Notes under the pieces: model-generated
What the model was told of the DNA's origin: nothing
Databases searched by the model: none
The model's input: only the letters and a program-made list of their open reading frames with translations
NCBI GenBank assembly: GCA_022778545.1
Contig: JALFDW010000037.1
Coordinates: 58,062 to 122,061 of the forward strand
Direction: 5' to 3'
From: a bacterium
GTDB taxonomy: Bacteria > Bacillota > Clostridia > Christensenellales > CAG-138
Length of the DNA stretch: 64,000 nucleotides
Position numbers and translations under genes: made by a program
In this document: positions 16,542 through 27,285 of the stretch, in pieces
Layout: each line of letters opens with the position of its first letter
How positions within the stretch are numbered: position 1 is the first letter of the stretch

Positions 16542-17201
16542 ATGAAACAGAAAAAATGGCTTTGGGCAGGCGGCGTTCTTTTGCTTGCCGCGGCGGCAGC
16601 CGTGCTTCTCCTGCGGGGCGGCTGCACGGACGATGCGCCCACGTCGGACCTTGACGCAAAGCCTGTTATTTATCTTTACCCGGAAGAGACCATGGACGTT
16701 TCCGTTGCGCTCGATTACAGCGGCACGCTGACCACGACCTACCCCGCTTACGGGGAAACCGGCTGGAGCGTTACCGCCATGCCGGACGGCACGCTCATCA
16801 ACCATGCGGACGGCAAGGAGTATTCTTATCTGTTCTGGGAAGGCGAATCCGAAACCGATTATGACATGACGCGTGGATTCGTCGTAAAGGGTGCGGATAC
16901 CGCCGCGTTTTTGCAGGCCATTCTGAGCCACATGGGGCTTCTCCCGCGGGAATACAATGAATTTATCGTGTATTGGCTGCCGCGCATGGAGAAGAACCCC
17001 TTCAACCTCATCACATTTCAAACCGAACCTTACACCGAAAGCGCAAAGCTCGCCATCTCCCCGAAGCCGGACAGCATGCTGCGCGTATTCATGGCCTATC
17101 AGGCGCTCGACGCATGGATCGACGTAACGCCGCCCGTTTTGCCGGAATTTGAGCGCAAGGGGTTCACGGTCATTGAGTGGGGCGGCTGCGAGGTAAAATA
17201 A
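16542..17201 (+). CDS. Conserved exported hypothetical protein (KPVIYLYPEE-type)
   Basis: 219 aa with an N-terminal hydrophobic anchor (about 5-24) that ends in RGGC28, possibly a non-canonical lipobox. The remainder is one beta-rich domain beginning with KPVIYLYPEE and ending with TPPVLPEFERKGFTVIEWGG, a pattern I know from uncharacterised Firmicute surface proteins. No catalytic residues are evident. A GAAGGGAG ribosome site precedes the ATG. It is its own unit. Confidence 0.6.
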   Translation: MKQKKWLWAGGVLLLAAAAAVLLLRGGCTDDAPTSDLDAKPVIYLYPEETMDVSVALDYSGTLTTTYPAYGETGWSVTAMPDGTLINHADGKEYSYLFWEGESETDYDMTRGFVVKGADTAAFLQAILSHMGLLPREYNEFIVYWLPRMEKNPFNLITFQTEPYTESAKLAISPKPDSMLRVFMAYQALDAWIDVTPPVLPEFERKGFTVIEWGGCEVK

Positions 17202-17348
17202 CGGGCGCCGCATGAAAAACGGCACTTGTTTTCTCAGATAATCTCTGTTTTTGCCGAAACGCTTGACGCTGCATAACACAGCGGCTATGCTTACAGTATG
17301 GAAACCGCAAACAGCGCGGCTTCAACAGTCGAAAAGGGGTAAACAACC

Positions 17349-17381
17349 GGAGAACGCCGCGGCATAGCCGCGGCGTTCTCC
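17349..17381. terminator. Strong GC-rich hairpin between the exported hypothetical gene and rex
   Basis: A 15-bp perfect stem (GGAGAACGCCGCGGC / GCCGCGGCGTTCTCC) with a 3-nt loop. It lies 29 bp beyond the rex stop and serves either direction. No good T-tract follows on either strand. Confidence 0.6.
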
Positions 17382-17409
17382 GTAACGTAAATTGAAAAGT
17401 TTTCTTTAA

Positions 17410-18042
17410 TCAGTCGCACAGCACATCGTGGTCGATCTTGTAGCTGAGCTCGCTCAGGCTGTCGTTGAGATGCACGTTTTCGACGGGCACGCGCGATACC
17501 AGGTCGATCGGGGCAAAGTTCCAAATGCCTTTGATGCCGGCTTCCACCATGCGCTCGGCGATCTCCTGCGCGGCGCTCCTGCGGGCGGCGATCACACCGA
17601 TATCGACCGAATACTTGCGGATAAACGCTTCAAGCTCCGCACAATCGAATACCGGCTTGCCGTTGATCTCCTTGCCGACCAGTTCCGGGTTCACATCGAA
17701 CAGCGCAAGCACCTTAAACCCTGCGGCAGCGAACCCTTCGAAATTTGTAAGCGCATGGCCGATGTTGCCCGCGCCGACGATCACAACGGAATGATCCCGG
17801 TCAAGCGCCAGGATAGATTTAATCTCGGAAAGCAGCGAGCGGACGTTGTATCCGTACCCCTGCTGGCCAAATCCGCCGAAACAGTTGAAATCCTGCCGCA
17901 CCTGCGATGCGTTGAGGCGCATCTGCTGCGCAAGCTTTTCCGATGAAATGCGCTCGACTCCCTGGCTTTCCAGCATCACGAGATGCCGGTAATACCGGGG
18001 CAAACGCTTGATCACAGCTTCTGAAACCCTTTTGAATGCCAT
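17410..18042 (-). CDS. rex: Redox-sensing transcriptional repressor Rex
   Basis: 210 aa. A winged-helix N-terminus (about 1-75; ISSEKLAQQMRLNASQVRQD, FGGFGQQGYGY) is followed by a Rossmann domain with VVIVGAGNIGHAL (GxGxxG at 90-95). Rex dimers bind TTGTGA-type operators and release DNA when NADH/NAD+ rises, controlling fermentation genes. Length and every motif agree with the family. GGAGG precedes the ATG. I found no clear Rex operator next to it. Confidence 0.95.
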   Translation of the reverse strand: MAFKRVSEAVIKRLPRYYRHLVMLESQGVERISSEKLAQQMRLNASQVRQDFNCFGGFGQQGYGYNVRSLLSEIKSILALDRDHSVVIVGAGNIGHALTNFEGFAAAGFKVLALFDVNPELVGKEINGKPVFDCAELEAFIRKYSVDIGVIAARRSAAQEIAERMVEAGIKGIWNFAPIDLVSRVPVENVHLNDSLSELSYKIDHDVLCD

Positions 18043-18190
18043 ATTATCCCTCCGATAACCCGCCTACGCGGAATGTACCACTTTTATTTTATCCATTTTT
18101 ACCGCAATTCGCAAGCGGCTTAACAAAAAAGCCTGCTGTTTTTTGCCATATTCCGGCCGTTTTGCCATAAGGACAAAATATGGCTTTCCT

Positions 18191-21031
18191 TCATCGTTCC
18201 GTCTGTACCCATTCCAGGATGGATTTGAGATACTGTCCGGTGTAGCTGCCGGGAACCGCGGCGACCTCCTCCGGCGTGCCGGTTGCGACGACCGTTCCGC
18301 CGCGGTTTCCACCCTCCGGGCCAAGGTCGATGATATAGTCCGCGGTTTTGATCACATCCAGATTGTGCTCGATCACAACGACACTGCTTCCGTTTTCGCA
18401 GAGGCGCTGCAGGATCTCAAGCAACCGCTTGACATCCGCCACATGCAGGCCGGTCGTCGGTTCATCCAGCACATACAGCGTGCGCCCGGTGTCCTTGCGG
18501 GAAAGCTCCGTGGCAAGCTTCACACGCTGCGCCTCGCCGCCGGAAAGCGTTGTGGAGGGCTGACCCAGCCGCACATATCCGAGGCCCACATCATAAAGCG
18601 TTTGCAGCTTCTTTGCAAGCCGCGGCAGCGGCGCAAAGAACGCGAGCGCCTCCTCCACGGTCATATCCAGCACATCCGCAATGGTCTTGCCTTTGTAGCG
18701 CACCTCCAGCGTTTCGCGGTTGTAGCGCTTCCCATGGCATACTTCGCAGGGGACGTAAATATCCGGCAGGAAGTGCATCTCGATCTTGATGATGCCGTCG
18801 CCCCGGCAGGCCTCGCACCGCCCGCCCTTCACGTTAAAGCTGAAGCGGCCGTTGCCATAGCCCCGCATACGGGCGTCCGGCGTCTGCGCATAAACTTCGC
18901 GGATGAGGTCAAACAGCCCCGTATATGTCGCCGGGTTGCTGCGCGGCGTGCGCCCGATGGGCGACTGGTCGATATCGATGATCTTATCGAGCTGTTCAAT
19001 TCCGAGGATCGCATCGTGATCGCCGGAGCGCGTCCGCGCCCCGTTCAACTCCCGCAGCAGCGTTTTCTTCACGATCTCGTTCACAAGGCTGGATTTTCCG
19101 CTGCCCGAAACACCCGTAACGCAGGTGAACACGCCGAGCGGAATGTCCACATCGATGTTCTTGAGGTTGTTTGCGCGCGCGCCGCGCACACGCAGGTATT
19201 TTCCGCCGCAATCGCGCCGTGTTTTCGGCACCTCGATGCGCTGCACACCGGTCAGGAACTGCCCGGTGATGGATTCCGGCGTATCCATGATCTGCTGCAG
19301 CGTGCCTTCCGCAACGACCCGGCCGCCATGCTCACCCGCGCCCGGCCCGATATCCACGATATAGTCCGCAGCGCGGATGGTGTCCTCATCGTGCTCGACG
19401 ACGATAAGCGTATTGCCGAGATCCCGCATGCCCTGCAACGTCGAAAGCAAACGTGCATTGTCGCGCTGATGCAGGCCGATGCTCGGCTCATCCAGGATAT
19501 ACAACACGCCCACAAGGCCGGAGCCGATCTGCGTCGCAAGGCGGATACGCTGCGCCTCGCCGCCGGAAAGCGTTGCAGCCGCGCGCGAAAGCGTGAGATA
19601 ATCTAGCCCGACATCCACAAGGAAGCCAAGGCGCGCATTGATCTCCCGGAAGATCTGCTCGCCGATCATGCGCTGCTGCTCGGTCAGCGAAAGCGAATTC
19701 AGGAATTCGCGCGCCTCGAGCACCGTCATGTCGCTGACCTCCGCGATGGACTTCCCGCCCACCGTCACGGCAAGGCTTTCCGGTCTCAAACGCTTTCCAC
19801 CGCAATCCGGGCAGGGAATGTTGGACATGTACGCCTCATATTCCTGCTTCATGCCCTCGGACTGCGTTTCGCGGTAGCGGCGTTCCAGGTTGTTGCAGAT
19901 GCCCTCAAAGGGGGAATCGAAAGTGCCGCTCCCGAACTCTTTCTTGTATTCGATATGCAACCGTTCTTTGCCCGTTCCGTAAAGGATCGCATGCTTTGCG
20001 GATTTTGGCAGCTCCGCAAAGGGCGTGTCCATCGAAAAACCGTACTTTTCCGCAAGCGCCGAAAAATACATCCCCGCGATCGACTCCCGGTTTGCGCTTT
20101 GCCAGCCGCTGACCGAAATGGCGCCTTCCGCAAGGGAAAGGCTCTCGTTGGGTACAACGAGCGCAGGGTCGATCTTCATCATCGCGCCGAGGCCGGAGCA
20201 GGTCGGGCAGGCGCCGAAGGGGTTGTTGAAGGAGAACATGCGGGGCGTAAGCTCCTCAAGGCTCACGCCGCAGTCCGGGCAGGCGTAGTTCTGGGAAAAG
20301 AGCAGTTCCTCCTTCCCTATGACATCCACCTTCGCAAGCCCACCACCAAAGGCAAAGGCCGTTTCAAGGGAATCGTTCAGCCGACCCACCGCGCCCGGGC
20401 GGATCACAAGCCTGTCCACCACAACGTCGATGGTGTGCTTGAACTTTTTGTCAAGCGGCGGCACATCGCCGATGTCATATACCGTGCCATCCACGCGCAC
20501 GCGCCCATAGCCTTCCTTGCGGATGCTCTCAAGCAGCTTCGCATGCTCGCCTTTGCGGCCGCGCACTGCCGGCGCGATGATATGCACGCGTGTGCCCTCG
20601 CCGAGCGCCATCACCTGATCCACCACCTGATCGATGCTCTGCCGCTCGATGCGCCGCCCGCACTTCGGGCAGTGCGGGATGCCGATGCGCGCATACAGCA
20701 GGCGCAGGTAGTCATGGATCTCCGTGACCGTGCCTACCGTGGAACGCGGGTTGTTGGAGGTGCTTTTCTGATCGATGGAGATCGCCGGGGAAAGCCCCTC
20801 GATGATGTCCACATCCGGCTTTTCCATCTGCCCCAAAAACTGCCGGGCATAGGAAGAGAGGGATTCCACATAGCGCCGCTGGCCTTCGGCATAGATGGTG
20901 TCGAAAGCGAGGGACGATTTTCCGGAGCCGGAAAGCCCCGTAAACACAATAAGCTGATCGCGCGGGAGGGTAATGTCCACATTCTTGAGGTTGTGTTCCC
21001 GCGCGCCTTTTATCACAAGCGCGTCTTTCAT
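18191..21031 (-). CDS. uvrA: Excinuclease ABC subunit A
   Basis: 946 aa, normal length. It has two ABC ATPase modules with Walker [13 protein letters not shown] near the N-terminus and [12 protein letters not shown] in the second half. Both LSGGE signatures are present ([24 protein letters not shown]), as are zinc-binding CxxC clusters ([26 protein letters not shown]). It recognises bulky DNA lesions with UvrB in nucleotide excision repair. It is the second gene of a uvrB-uvrA unit, with a 50-bp gap. Confidence 0.98.
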   Translation of the reverse strand: MKDALVIKGAREHNLKNVDITLPRDQLIVFTGLSGSGKSSLAFDTIYAEGQRRYVESLSSYARQFLGQMEKPDVDIIEGLSPAISIDQKSTSNNPRSTVGTVTEIHDYLRLLYARIGIPHCPKCGRRIERQSIDQVVDQVMALGEGTRVHIIAPAVRGRKGEHAKLLESIRKEGYGRVRVDGTVYDIGDVPPLDKKFKHTIDVVVDRLVIRPGAVGRLNDSLETAFAFGGGLAKVDVIGKEELLFSQNYACPDCGVSLEELTPRMFSFNNPFGACPTCSGLGAMMKIDPALVVPNESLSLAEGAISVSGWQSANRESIAGMYFSALAEKYGFSMDTPFAELPKSAKHAILYGTGKERLHIEYKKEFGSGTFDSPFEGICNNLERRYRETQSEGMKQEYEAYMSNIPCPDCGGKRLRPESLAVTVGGKSIAEVSDMTVLEAREFLNSLSLTEQQRMIGEQIFREINARLGFLVDVGLDYLTLSRAAATLSGGEAQRIRLATQIGSGLVGVLYILDEPSIGLHQRDNARLLSTLQGMRDLGNTLIVVEHDEDTIRAADYIVDIGPGAGEHGGRVVAEGTLQQIMDTPESITGQFLTGVQRIEVPKTRRDCGGKYLRVRGARANNLKNIDVDIPLGVFTCVTGVSGSGKSSLVNEIVKKTLLRELNGARTRSGDHDAILGIEQLDKIIDIDQSPIGRTPRSNPATYTGLFDLIREVYAQTPDARMRGYGNGRFSFNVKGGRCEACRGDGIIKIEMHFLPDIYVPCEVCHGKRYNRETLEVRYKGKTIADVLDMTVEEALAFFAPLPRLAKKLQTLYDVGLGYVRLGQPSTTLSGGEAQRVKLATELSRKDTGRTLYVLDEPTTGLHVADVKRLLEILQRLCENGSSVVVIEHNLDVIKTADYIIDLGPEGGNRGGTVVATGTPEEVAAVPGSYTGQYLKSILEWVQTER

Positions 21032-21081
21032 ATCCGTTTCCCTTTATCTGAAAAATCGTTCTCTGTTTTGTTCTGTGCCGC

Positions 21082-23115
21082 CTATTTTTTAGGCGACTTG
21101 CGCGTTCTGCCGCGCGCCTTTTTCGCGCTGCCGGGCGTACCGGGCGCAGGCTTTTTGACGGCAGCCGCATCGCCCGTGAGCGCAAACAGCTCGTCGCGCA
21201 GCTTGGCCGCAGCCTCAAAATCGAGTTCTGCCGCAGCCTGGCGCATCTGCGTGCGCAGGATCTCAATGCGCTCCTGCCGCTCCGCTTCCGTCATGCCGCC
21301 CTCATCCTGCTTCGCCTTGTGCGAGATCTCCAGCACGTTGTGCACAGCCTTTTTCACGCTGCGCGGCGTGATGTTGTGCGCAGCATTGAACGCCTGCTGC
21401 TTCTCGCGGCGGCGGTTTGTCTCGTCGATGGCCTGGCGCATGGAATCCGTAACCGTATCGGCATACATGATGACGCGGCCGTCCACGTTGCGCGCGGCGC
21501 GGCCAATAGTCTGGATAAGCGAAGTCGTGGAGCGCAAAAAGCCCTCTTTGTCCGCATCGAGGATCGCCACAAGGCCGACTTCCGGCAGGTCAAGCCCCTC
21601 GCGCAGCAGGTTGATGCCCACGAGCACATCGAATTCGCCGAGGCGCAGATCCCGGATGATCTCCATGCGTTCGATGGTCTCAATATCGGAATGCATATAG
21701 CGCACGCGCACGCCCATGGAATCAAGATACTCCGTGAGCGTTTCCGCCATGCGCTTGGTGAGCGTGGTGGCAAGCGTGCGGTAGCCGCGGGCAGCCATCT
21801 GCTTCACCTCGCTGAGGAGGTCGTCGATCTGCCCCTTCACCGGGCGCACGCTGATCTCCGGGTCGATCAGCCCCGTCGGGCGGATGATCTGCTCCACCGT
21901 CTGGCTGGAAAGGCCAAGCTCATAATCCCCCGGCGTGGCGGAAACGCAGATGAGCTGGTTGATGCGCGCGTTGAACTCCTCAAAGCGCAGCGGCCGGTTA
22001 TCGAACGCCGCGGGCAGGCGGAAACCGTATTCCACAAGGTTCTCCTTGCGTGAGCGGTCGCCGCTGTACATGCCGCGCACCTGCGGCAGCGTCACATGGG
22101 ATTCATCCACAATCATGAGGAAATCCTCGGGGAAATAATCGAGCAGCGTAAACGGCGGCTGCCCGGGCTTGCGGCCGTCAAAATAACGGGAGTAGTTTTC
22201 AATTCCCTGGCAATAGCCGATCTCGCGCATCATTTCGATGTCATACAGCGTGCGCTGCTCGATGCGTTGCGCCTCAAGCAGCTTGTCCTGTGCCTTGAAC
22301 TCCTCCACGCGCTTCCAAAGGTCCTGTTCGATCTCGCCGATCGCGCTCTCCAGCTTTTCCCGGCCGGTGGCATAATGGGAGGCCGGGAACACCGCAACAT
22401 GCTTGCGCTGAAGCAGGATCTCCCCGGTGAGCGGATTCACCTCGGTGATACGTTCGATCTCATCCCCGAAGAATTCCACGCGCAGCGCCTTATCCGACCA
22501 GTTGACGGGGAAAATATCCAACACATCGCCCTTCGCGCGGAAGGTGCCGCGCGCAAAGTCGATCTCATTGCGCTGATACTGAATATCCACCAGCCTGCGG
22601 ATGACTTCATCCCGTTCGATCTGCATTCCCTCACGCAGGGAGATCGAAAGCTTCATATATTCTACCGGGTCACCCAGCGCATAAATGCACGAAACAGACG
22701 CCACAATGATTACGTCCTTCCGCTCGTTCAGGGCGCAGGTGGCGCTGTGGCGCAGTTTGTCGATCTCATCGTTGACGGTGGAAACCTTTTCGATGTATGT
22801 GTCGGAAGAGGCAATATACGCCTCCGGCTGATAGTAGTCGTAATAAGATACGAAATACTCCACTGCGCTGTCCGGGAAGAATTCCCGAAGCTCGGAGCAA
22901 AGCTGCGCGGCGAGGGTCTTGTTGTGCGCAATGACGAGCGTGGGCTTCTGCACCCGCTCGATCACTTTCGCCATGGTAAAGGTTTTTCCGCTGCCGGTCA
23001 CGCCCAACAGCACCTGCGTTTTGTCACCGCGCAGCACGCCCGCCGCGAGCTTCTCAATGGCCTGCGGCTGATCGCCCTGCGGTTCAAACGGCGACACCAC
23101 CTTGAATTCGTTCAT
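21082..23115 (-). CDS. uvrB: Excinuclease ABC subunit B
   Basis: 677 aa. The Walker A GVTGSGKT, the beta-hairpin [10 protein letters not shown] used to probe DNA, the DESH helicase motif and the C-terminal UVR domain ([23 protein letters not shown]) are all visible. UvrB verifies the lesion delivered by UvrA and then recruits UvrC. The ATG at 23115 was chosen because it begins the conserved [17 protein letters not shown] segment. A TTG eight codons upstream is an alternative, as the ribosome site is weak for both. Confidence 0.97.
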   Translation of the reverse strand: MNEFKVVSPFEPQGDQPQAIEKLAAGVLRGDKTQVLLGVTGSGKTFTMAKVIERVQKPTLVIAHNKTLAAQLCSELREFFPDSAVEYFVSYYDYYQPEAYIASSDTYIEKVSTVNDEIDKLRHSATCALNERKDVIIVASVSCIYALGDPVEYMKLSISLREGMQIERDEVIRRLVDIQYQRNEIDFARGTFRAKGDVLDIFPVNWSDKALRVEFFGDEIERITEVNPLTGEILLQRKHVAVFPASHYATGREKLESAIGEIEQDLWKRVEEFKAQDKLLEAQRIEQRTLYDIEMMREIGYCQGIENYSRYFDGRKPGQPPFTLLDYFPEDFLMIVDESHVTLPQVRGMYSGDRSRKENLVEYGFRLPAAFDNRPLRFEEFNARINQLICVSATPGDYELGLSSQTVEQIIRPTGLIDPEISVRPVKGQIDDLLSEVKQMAARGYRTLATTLTKRMAETLTEYLDSMGVRVRYMHSDIETIERMEIIRDLRLGEFDVLVGINLLREGLDLPEVGLVAILDADKEGFLRSTTSLIQTIGRAARNVDGRVIMYADTVTDSMRQAIDETNRRREKQQAFNAAHNITPRSVKKAVHNVLEISHKAKQDEGGMTEAERQERIEILRTQMRQAAAELDFEAAAKLRDELFALTGDAAAVKKPAPGTPGSAKKARGRTRKSPKK

Positions 23116-23335
23116 ATCATCCGTTCCGTCTTTCCTCAATACGCGCCTGTTTCTATTCTACCAAAAACCGCACGGAAAAGAAACCGCGCGCCACCATTTT
23201 TACGATATTTTGTCCGGAAAGCCGAAAACGCCTCCCATGCGGAAGCATTTGGCCGTGCTTCCATGCGTTCCATATTGTGCCCAACCGCGGGAAAATGATA
23301 GCATGAATTGAAGCAATTTTCAGGAGGTGAAACGC

Positions 23336-23512
23336 ATGGATGCCCTTTTTCTTCTGTATGTGGGCGCGATCCCCGTTGTCCCGCTGATCGGCGCCGGAAT
23401 ATTTAAGCGCCGCAAGGATACCCTGCGGCGCAATGTCTGTTATGGTCTTTTTGCCTTGCAGCTTCTCCTGAGCATCGGCTGCGCTGTCGTATACCTGAAG
23501 CAGCGCATATGA
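23336..23512 (+). CDS. Small membrane protein (58 aa)
   Basis: The ATG lies seven bases after a strong AGGAGGT. Two hydrophobic helices (about 3-21 and 37-53) flank a basic loop (KRRKDTLRRN). No family is recognised. It ends 6 bp before the convergent coaX stop. The strong ribosome site and clear two-helix layout make it more than chance, but it has no informative neighbour. Confidence 0.55.
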   Translation: MDALFLLYVGAIPVVPLIGAGIFKRRKDTLRRNVCYGLFALQLLLSIGCAVVYLKQRI

Positions 23513-23518
23513 AGCCGC

Positions 23519-24289
23519 TTATTGATTCATGCGGTAGATGCAGTTGAGCCCCTCGAGGGTCAGCGTCGGGTTGAGCACATCGATGCAATCCGTCTCCGCA
23601 GCGATCATTGAGGACATGCCGCCCGTTGCAACGACCGTCGGTGGGCAGGAAAGCTCCTTCTCCATTTGCCGCACGATGTTCTCCACAAAGCCAACATATC
23701 CATTGATGATGCCGGACTGAATACCATCCTTCGTGTTTCTGCAGATAGCGTGCTCCGGCTTCACATATTCGACCTTGTACAGCATGGCCGCCTTCTCCAC
23801 GAGCGCATCGGTGGAAACGATGATGCCCGGGCCGATGGCGCCGCCGAGGAGCGCGCCCTCCTCCGACACAACGGAGAACGTCGTCGCCGTGCCGAAGTCG
23901 ATGATGATGACCGGGCCGCCGTAATTGCGGTAAGCCGCAACGGCATTGCAGATACGGTCCGCGCCGAGAAGCTCCGGGTAATCATACCAGACGTCCAGTC
24001 CGAGCTCCAGGGAGGAGTTTACCATCATCGGCTGCTGGCCGAAGAAGTATAGCTGGCACATGTGCTCGATGGTGTAATTGATCGACGGAACAACAGAGGA
24101 AATGATGATGCCTCTCACATCCCGCGTGGAAAGCCCCAGATGCCCGAAAAAGGATTCCATCTGCACACCGTATTCATCGGACGTGCGGTGCATGTCCGTT
24201 GTCATGCGCCAGGAGTGGAGAAGCTTCCCATTCTCATTATAAAGGCCGGTTTTCAGGTTCGTGTTGCCGATGTCCATTGCAAGGAGCAT
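23519..24289 (-). CDS. coaX: Type III pantothenate kinase
   Basis: 256 aa. The N-terminal MDIGNTNLKTG phosphate-binding strand, GADR (109-112) in the pantothenate site and DFGTATT (131 onward) identify CoaX, an ASKHA-fold kinase. It phosphorylates pantothenate in the first step of coenzyme A synthesis and typically needs a monovalent cation. It follows the ECF S component gene with a gap of 48 bp, so uptake and phosphorylation of the vitamin are probably coordinated. Confidence 0.95.
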   Translation of the reverse strand: MLLAMDIGNTNLKTGLYNENGKLLHSWRMTTDMHRTSDEYGVQMESFFGHLGLSTRDVRGIIISSVVPSINYTIEHMCQLYFFGQQPMMVNSSLELGLDVWYDYPELLGADRICNAVAAYRNYGGPVIIIDFGTATTFSVVSEEGALLGGAIGPGIIVSTDALVEKAAMLYKVEYVKPEHAICRNTKDGIQSGIINGYVGFVENIVRQMEKELSCPPTVVATGGMSSMIAAETDCIDVLNPTLTLEGLNCIYRMNQ

Positions 24290-24337
24290 GTCGGTATTCC
24301 TACGCTTTCTGTCAGTATTTTTGTCAGTATACTGCTA

Positions 24338-24958
24338 TTATGCCATCCGCCGTTTCATATAGCTCTGCAGTGCCTTTCCGGCCGCCGTGCAGATCAGTAC
24401 GGCAGCGACAGCTTCCAAGCCGCCGTTAAAAAGCCCCGTTGCCGCAAAGAGGATCGTCGCAACGCCCGCAACATCCGTCCCAAATGCAGTCGCAAGCAGC
24501 GGCGCAGCAAGCAGATAAAGGATGCCCAGAAAGAGCACGGTGTTTGTCAGCGAGCCTGCAGCGGAAGCCACAGCCATACCAACGATGTTGTTCTTCGGCG
24601 TCAGCACACGGTAGAGCAGCGCGCTCACAACCCCTACGAGGATGCGCGGCAGGAAAATGACCGCAAGGATCAGAACCAGATTATACAGTCCAAAGCCGGT
24701 ATCTGCCCCAAGAAGAATCATGGAAAGCGGAGTAGGCGTCATAAGGGCCTTCATAAGGCTGGAAAGGCCAAAGAAAAACCCGAGGATCATGCCACCCCGT
24801 ATTCCAAGGAAGAAACTGCCCAGAATCACAGGAATATGGATCAGTGTGATCTCGATCGTAGGCGTTGTAATGTAGCCAATCGGCGTAAGAGCAAGCACAA
24901 AAATCATTCCGATAAATAATGCATAAATAACCAGAGTGCGAACTTTGCCGTGGTCCAT
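24338..24958 (-). CDS. ECF transporter S component, probably for pantothenate
   Basis: 206 aa with six predicted membrane helices and the S-component pattern: an N-terminal TLVIYALFIGMIFVLA helix, IHIPVILGSFFLGIRGG, and a PRILVGVV helix. S components capture vitamins and pass them to a shared EcfAAT module, which is not in this window. Substrate assignment (PanT) rests on position directly upstream of coaX; thiamine or another vitamin cannot be excluded from sequence alone. Confidence 0.75.
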   Translation of the reverse strand: MDHGKVRTLVIYALFIGMIFVLALTPIGYITTPTIEITLIHIPVILGSFFLGIRGGMILGFFFGLSSLMKALMTPTPLSMILLGADTGFGLYNLVLILAVIFLPRILVGVVSALLYRVLTPKNNIVGMAVASAAGSLTNTVLFLGILYLLAAPLLATAFGTDVAGVATILFAATGLFNGGLEAVAAVLICTAAGKALQSYMKRRMA

Positions 24959-25217
24959 GTTTTTTACTTTTACCTCTCATTGACTATTTTCGGCATCTCT
25001 GCCGGAAGCATATTATACCTTTTATTTTAAATGTATGCAACCCCGCCCCGCCGTTCTGCCGCCGAATGTTAAATTTCTGTTTCATCCGCCTTTTTCGGCC
25101 ATATGCCCTTTACATCCTCCCCGCCGCGCGCTTATAATAAAGCACGGAGCGGCATGCTGCATGCCGCTTTGATAAGGTGCGTTCAACAATATTTATGGAT
25201 ATGAGGTAACCGGTAAA

Positions 25218-26792
25218 ATGGCTGAAGCTGCAACCCCTAAAAAGGCGCCTGCCAACAAGAAGAAGACGATCACGATCGCCATCATCGCGCTTGCCGCGGT
25301 GCTTGTTGTGGGCGGTGTTCTGCTCTTTCTCAAGATCCGCGCGGACCGCAACGAAGAACTGCGCCAGAGCATCATCAATTCCGGCACGTTCCACCCCGGC
25401 ATCACCGTGGAAGGTGTCGACGTTTCGGGCATGACGGCCAGCGAAGCCGCAGCTGCCCTGAAGGACGCGGAGCAGGCGCTCGTGAGCGACGTCTCCTTCC
25501 GCATCACGGACGGCGTGCATACCTATACTTACGATCAGTCCCATTTCGACATCTCCTTTGACACCGAGGCCGTGCTTGCCGAAGCAATGGCACTCGGCCG
25601 CGAGGGCGATCTTGAAACGCTGCAGGCAGAGCTTGCCGACATCGCGGCAAACGGCCGCAGCTTCGCGCTCTCCTACACCGCTGTGCCCAAAGATGTGGAA
25701 GGCTTTGTCGCCAAAATGGCCTCCGAGCTTGATACGCCTGCCACGGATGCGACGTTTTCCGTGAAGCAGCTCGAGATGAATTCCACCACGAAGGCGCTCG
25801 ATGTGGTCAACATCGGCCTGACCGAAGAAGAGCTTGCTGCCGGCATGGACCTGCGCGATAAGCGGTTTGACTTTGTGGAAGGCGTGGAAGGCTGCGCGCT
25901 CGATCAGGAGGCGCTTGCCGCGCTCATCCGGGAGCGGGCCGAAGCGCGGGAATACGGGGAGATCAACTTTGAACTTTCCGTGGTTTATCCTACCGTCACC
26001 GTCGCTACCATCAAGCAGTCCCTCGTCCTGCGTTCGAGCGCATCCACCAGCTATGCGCACGGCAACTACGGCCGTGACACCCGCGTCCACAACATGACAA
26101 AGGCCTGCGGCCTGATGTACGGCACCGTACTCCAACCGGGCGACGTGTTCTCCTGCAACGATCTGCTCGGGCCGCGTTACGAAAAATACGGCTGGCAGCT
26201 TGCCCCCGCAGTCATCGAGGGCGGAGCGGCGACCGAGGATCAGCCCGGCGGCGGCGTCTGCCAGGTTTCCACTACGGTCTACAACGCTGTTCTGATGGGC
26301 GATTATGAAGTTGTTTACCGCCAGGCGCATTCCAGCCGCCTGAGCTATGTTAAGGGCGGCCTTGATGCCACCATCAACACCGGCTCCATCGATTTCAAGT
26401 GGAGCAACAACACGGAAGCCCCGATCTATGTGTTCACCTGGATCGACAAGGCCGGAAAGAACATCTGGTGCGAGATCTACGGTCTCCCGTTCTCCGGCGA
26501 TTTCGATTCGATCGAACTGGTTTCCCAGGAACTCGAGCCGATCCAGCCCACGGCAGATGAATTTATCCCCAACGCATCCCTCACCTATCCGTACTGGATG
26601 GTGAAGAACGCGGCAAAGAAGGGCTATGTTTACGACACCTTCAAGGTCTACAAGCTCGCCGGTACCGAGGTGCGCCGCGAGAAGATCGCAACAACCACCT
26701 ACAAGATGCACCCCAACCGCTATTTTGTCTGGCCGGGTTACGTTCCGGGCACGCCGCTGCTCCCGGAATACAAGCTGACTCCCGCTGCCTGA
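25218..26792 (+). CDS. VanW-family protein with N-terminal YoaR-like PG-binding domains
   Basis: 524 aa. A short basic cytoplasmic N-terminus and one membrane helix (about 18-38) are followed by repeats of the putative peptidoglycan-binding domain (HPGITVEGVDVSGMTASEAA onward, to about 260). The VanW domain (about 275-410) has FSCNDLLGPRYEKYGW, GGGVCQVSTTVYNAVL and the RQAHSSRLSYV segment. VanW is an accessory protein in some vancomycin clusters, but no van resistance enzymes are nearby. An envelope role is inferred. GAGGT precedes the ATG. Confidence 0.85.
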   Translation: MAEAATPKKAPANKKKTITIAIIALAAVLVVGGVLLFLKIRADRNEELRQSIINSGTFHPGITVEGVDVSGMTASEAAAALKDAEQALVSDVSFRITDGVHTYTYDQSHFDISFDTEAVLAEAMALGREGDLETLQAELADIAANGRSFALSYTAVPKDVEGFVAKMASELDTPATDATFSVKQLEMNSTTKALDVVNIGLTEEELAAGMDLRDKRFDFVEGVEGCALDQEALAALIRERAEAREYGEINFELSVVYPTVTVATIKQSLVLRSSASTSYAHGNYGRDTRVHNMTKACGLMYGTVLQPGDVFSCNDLLGPRYEKYGWQLAPAVIEGGAATEDQPGGGVCQVSTTVYNAVLMGDYEVVYRQAHSSRLSYVKGGLDATINTGSIDFKWSNNTEAPIYVFTWIDKAGKNIWCEIYGLPFSGDFDSIELVSQELEPIQPTADEFIPNASLTYPYWMVKNAAKKGYVYDTFKVYKLAGTEVRREKIATTTYKMHPNRYFVWPGYVPGTPLLPEYKLTPAA

Positions 26793-26814
26793 TAAAAGCT
26801 TAAGACAAAAAACC

Positions 26815-26840
26815 AAAACGGAGCGAAAACGCTCCGTTTT
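26815..26840 (+). terminator. Intrinsic terminator of the VanW gene
   Basis: An 11-bp stem (AAAACGGAGCG / CGCTCCGTTTT) with an AAAA loop; the distal arm ends in four Ts. Confidence 0.85.
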
Positions 26841-26856
26841 CATTTTCCCCGCAGTG

Positions 26857-26865
26857 TGATATAAT
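26857..26865 (+). promoter_or_regulatory. Extended -10 promoter of the DUF1508 unit
   Basis: TGATATAAT (TG 26857-26858, TATAAT 26860-26865), 39 bp before the ATG; the -35 is weak (TTTTCA, 26837-26842, 17-bp spacer). Confidence 0.5.
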
Positions 26866-26904
26866 GATAAAAACCACGAATTTCAGAAGAAAGCAGGTGC
26901 AATC

Positions 26905-27279
26905 ATGGGAAAATTCCTCGTAAAGCAGACAAAGTCCGGATTTAAGTTTGACCTCAAGGCCGGTAACGGTGAGACCATCGCCACCTCCGAAATCTACACC
27001 ACCGAAGCCGCGTGCCTGAACGGCGTGGAAAGCGTACGCAAGAACGCGCCCATCGCCAACCTGGAGGACCAGACTGTGGAAGGTTTCGAGACTGCCACCC
27101 ACCCCAAATTCGAGATGTATACCGACAAGGCTGGCGAATTCCGTTTCCGCCTGAAGGCACGCAACGGCGAGATCATCGCGGTCTCCGAGGGTTACAAAGC
27201 GAAGGCCAGCTGCCAGAACGGCGTGGAAAGCGTACGCAAAAACGTAGCCGATGCACCGGTCGTTAAGGAAGAGGCGTAA
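26905..27279 (+). CDS. Tandem DUF1508 (YegP-like) protein
   Basis: 124 aa made of two repeats of about 50 residues. Each has the F-F-L-K-A-GNGE-I-A-S-Y-C-NGVESVRKN pattern (KFDLKAGNGETIATSEIY / FRFRLKARNGEIIAVSEGY; both contain NGVESVRKN). These domains form an interlaced beta-beta-alpha fold; the family role is unknown. An AGCAGGTG ribosome site precedes the ATG. It is followed after 6 bp by an 83-aa gene within the same transcript. Confidence 0.85.
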   Translation: MGKFLVKQTKSGFKFDLKAGNGETIATSEIYTTEAACLNGVESVRKNAPIANLEDQTVEGFETATHPKFEMYTDKAGEFRFRLKARNGEIIAVSEGYKAKASCQNGVESVRKNVADAPVVKEEA

Positions 27280-27285
27280 CACAGT

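Noticed and set aside
19955..21700. 581-codon plus-strand frame across uvrA-uvrB
   Set aside because: Covers the gap and both conserved repair genes in antisense; no domain.
25218..26792. Vancomycin resistance cluster (VanW plus the two-component system at 30.7-33 kb)
   Set aside because: No VanH, VanA/B ligase or VanX genes; VanW proteins and OmpR-type systems are common housekeeping genes in Clostridia.
25110..26843. 577-codon minus-strand frame opposite the VanW gene
   Set aside because: Runs through the VanW terminator and promoter region; composition typical of high-GC antisense frames.
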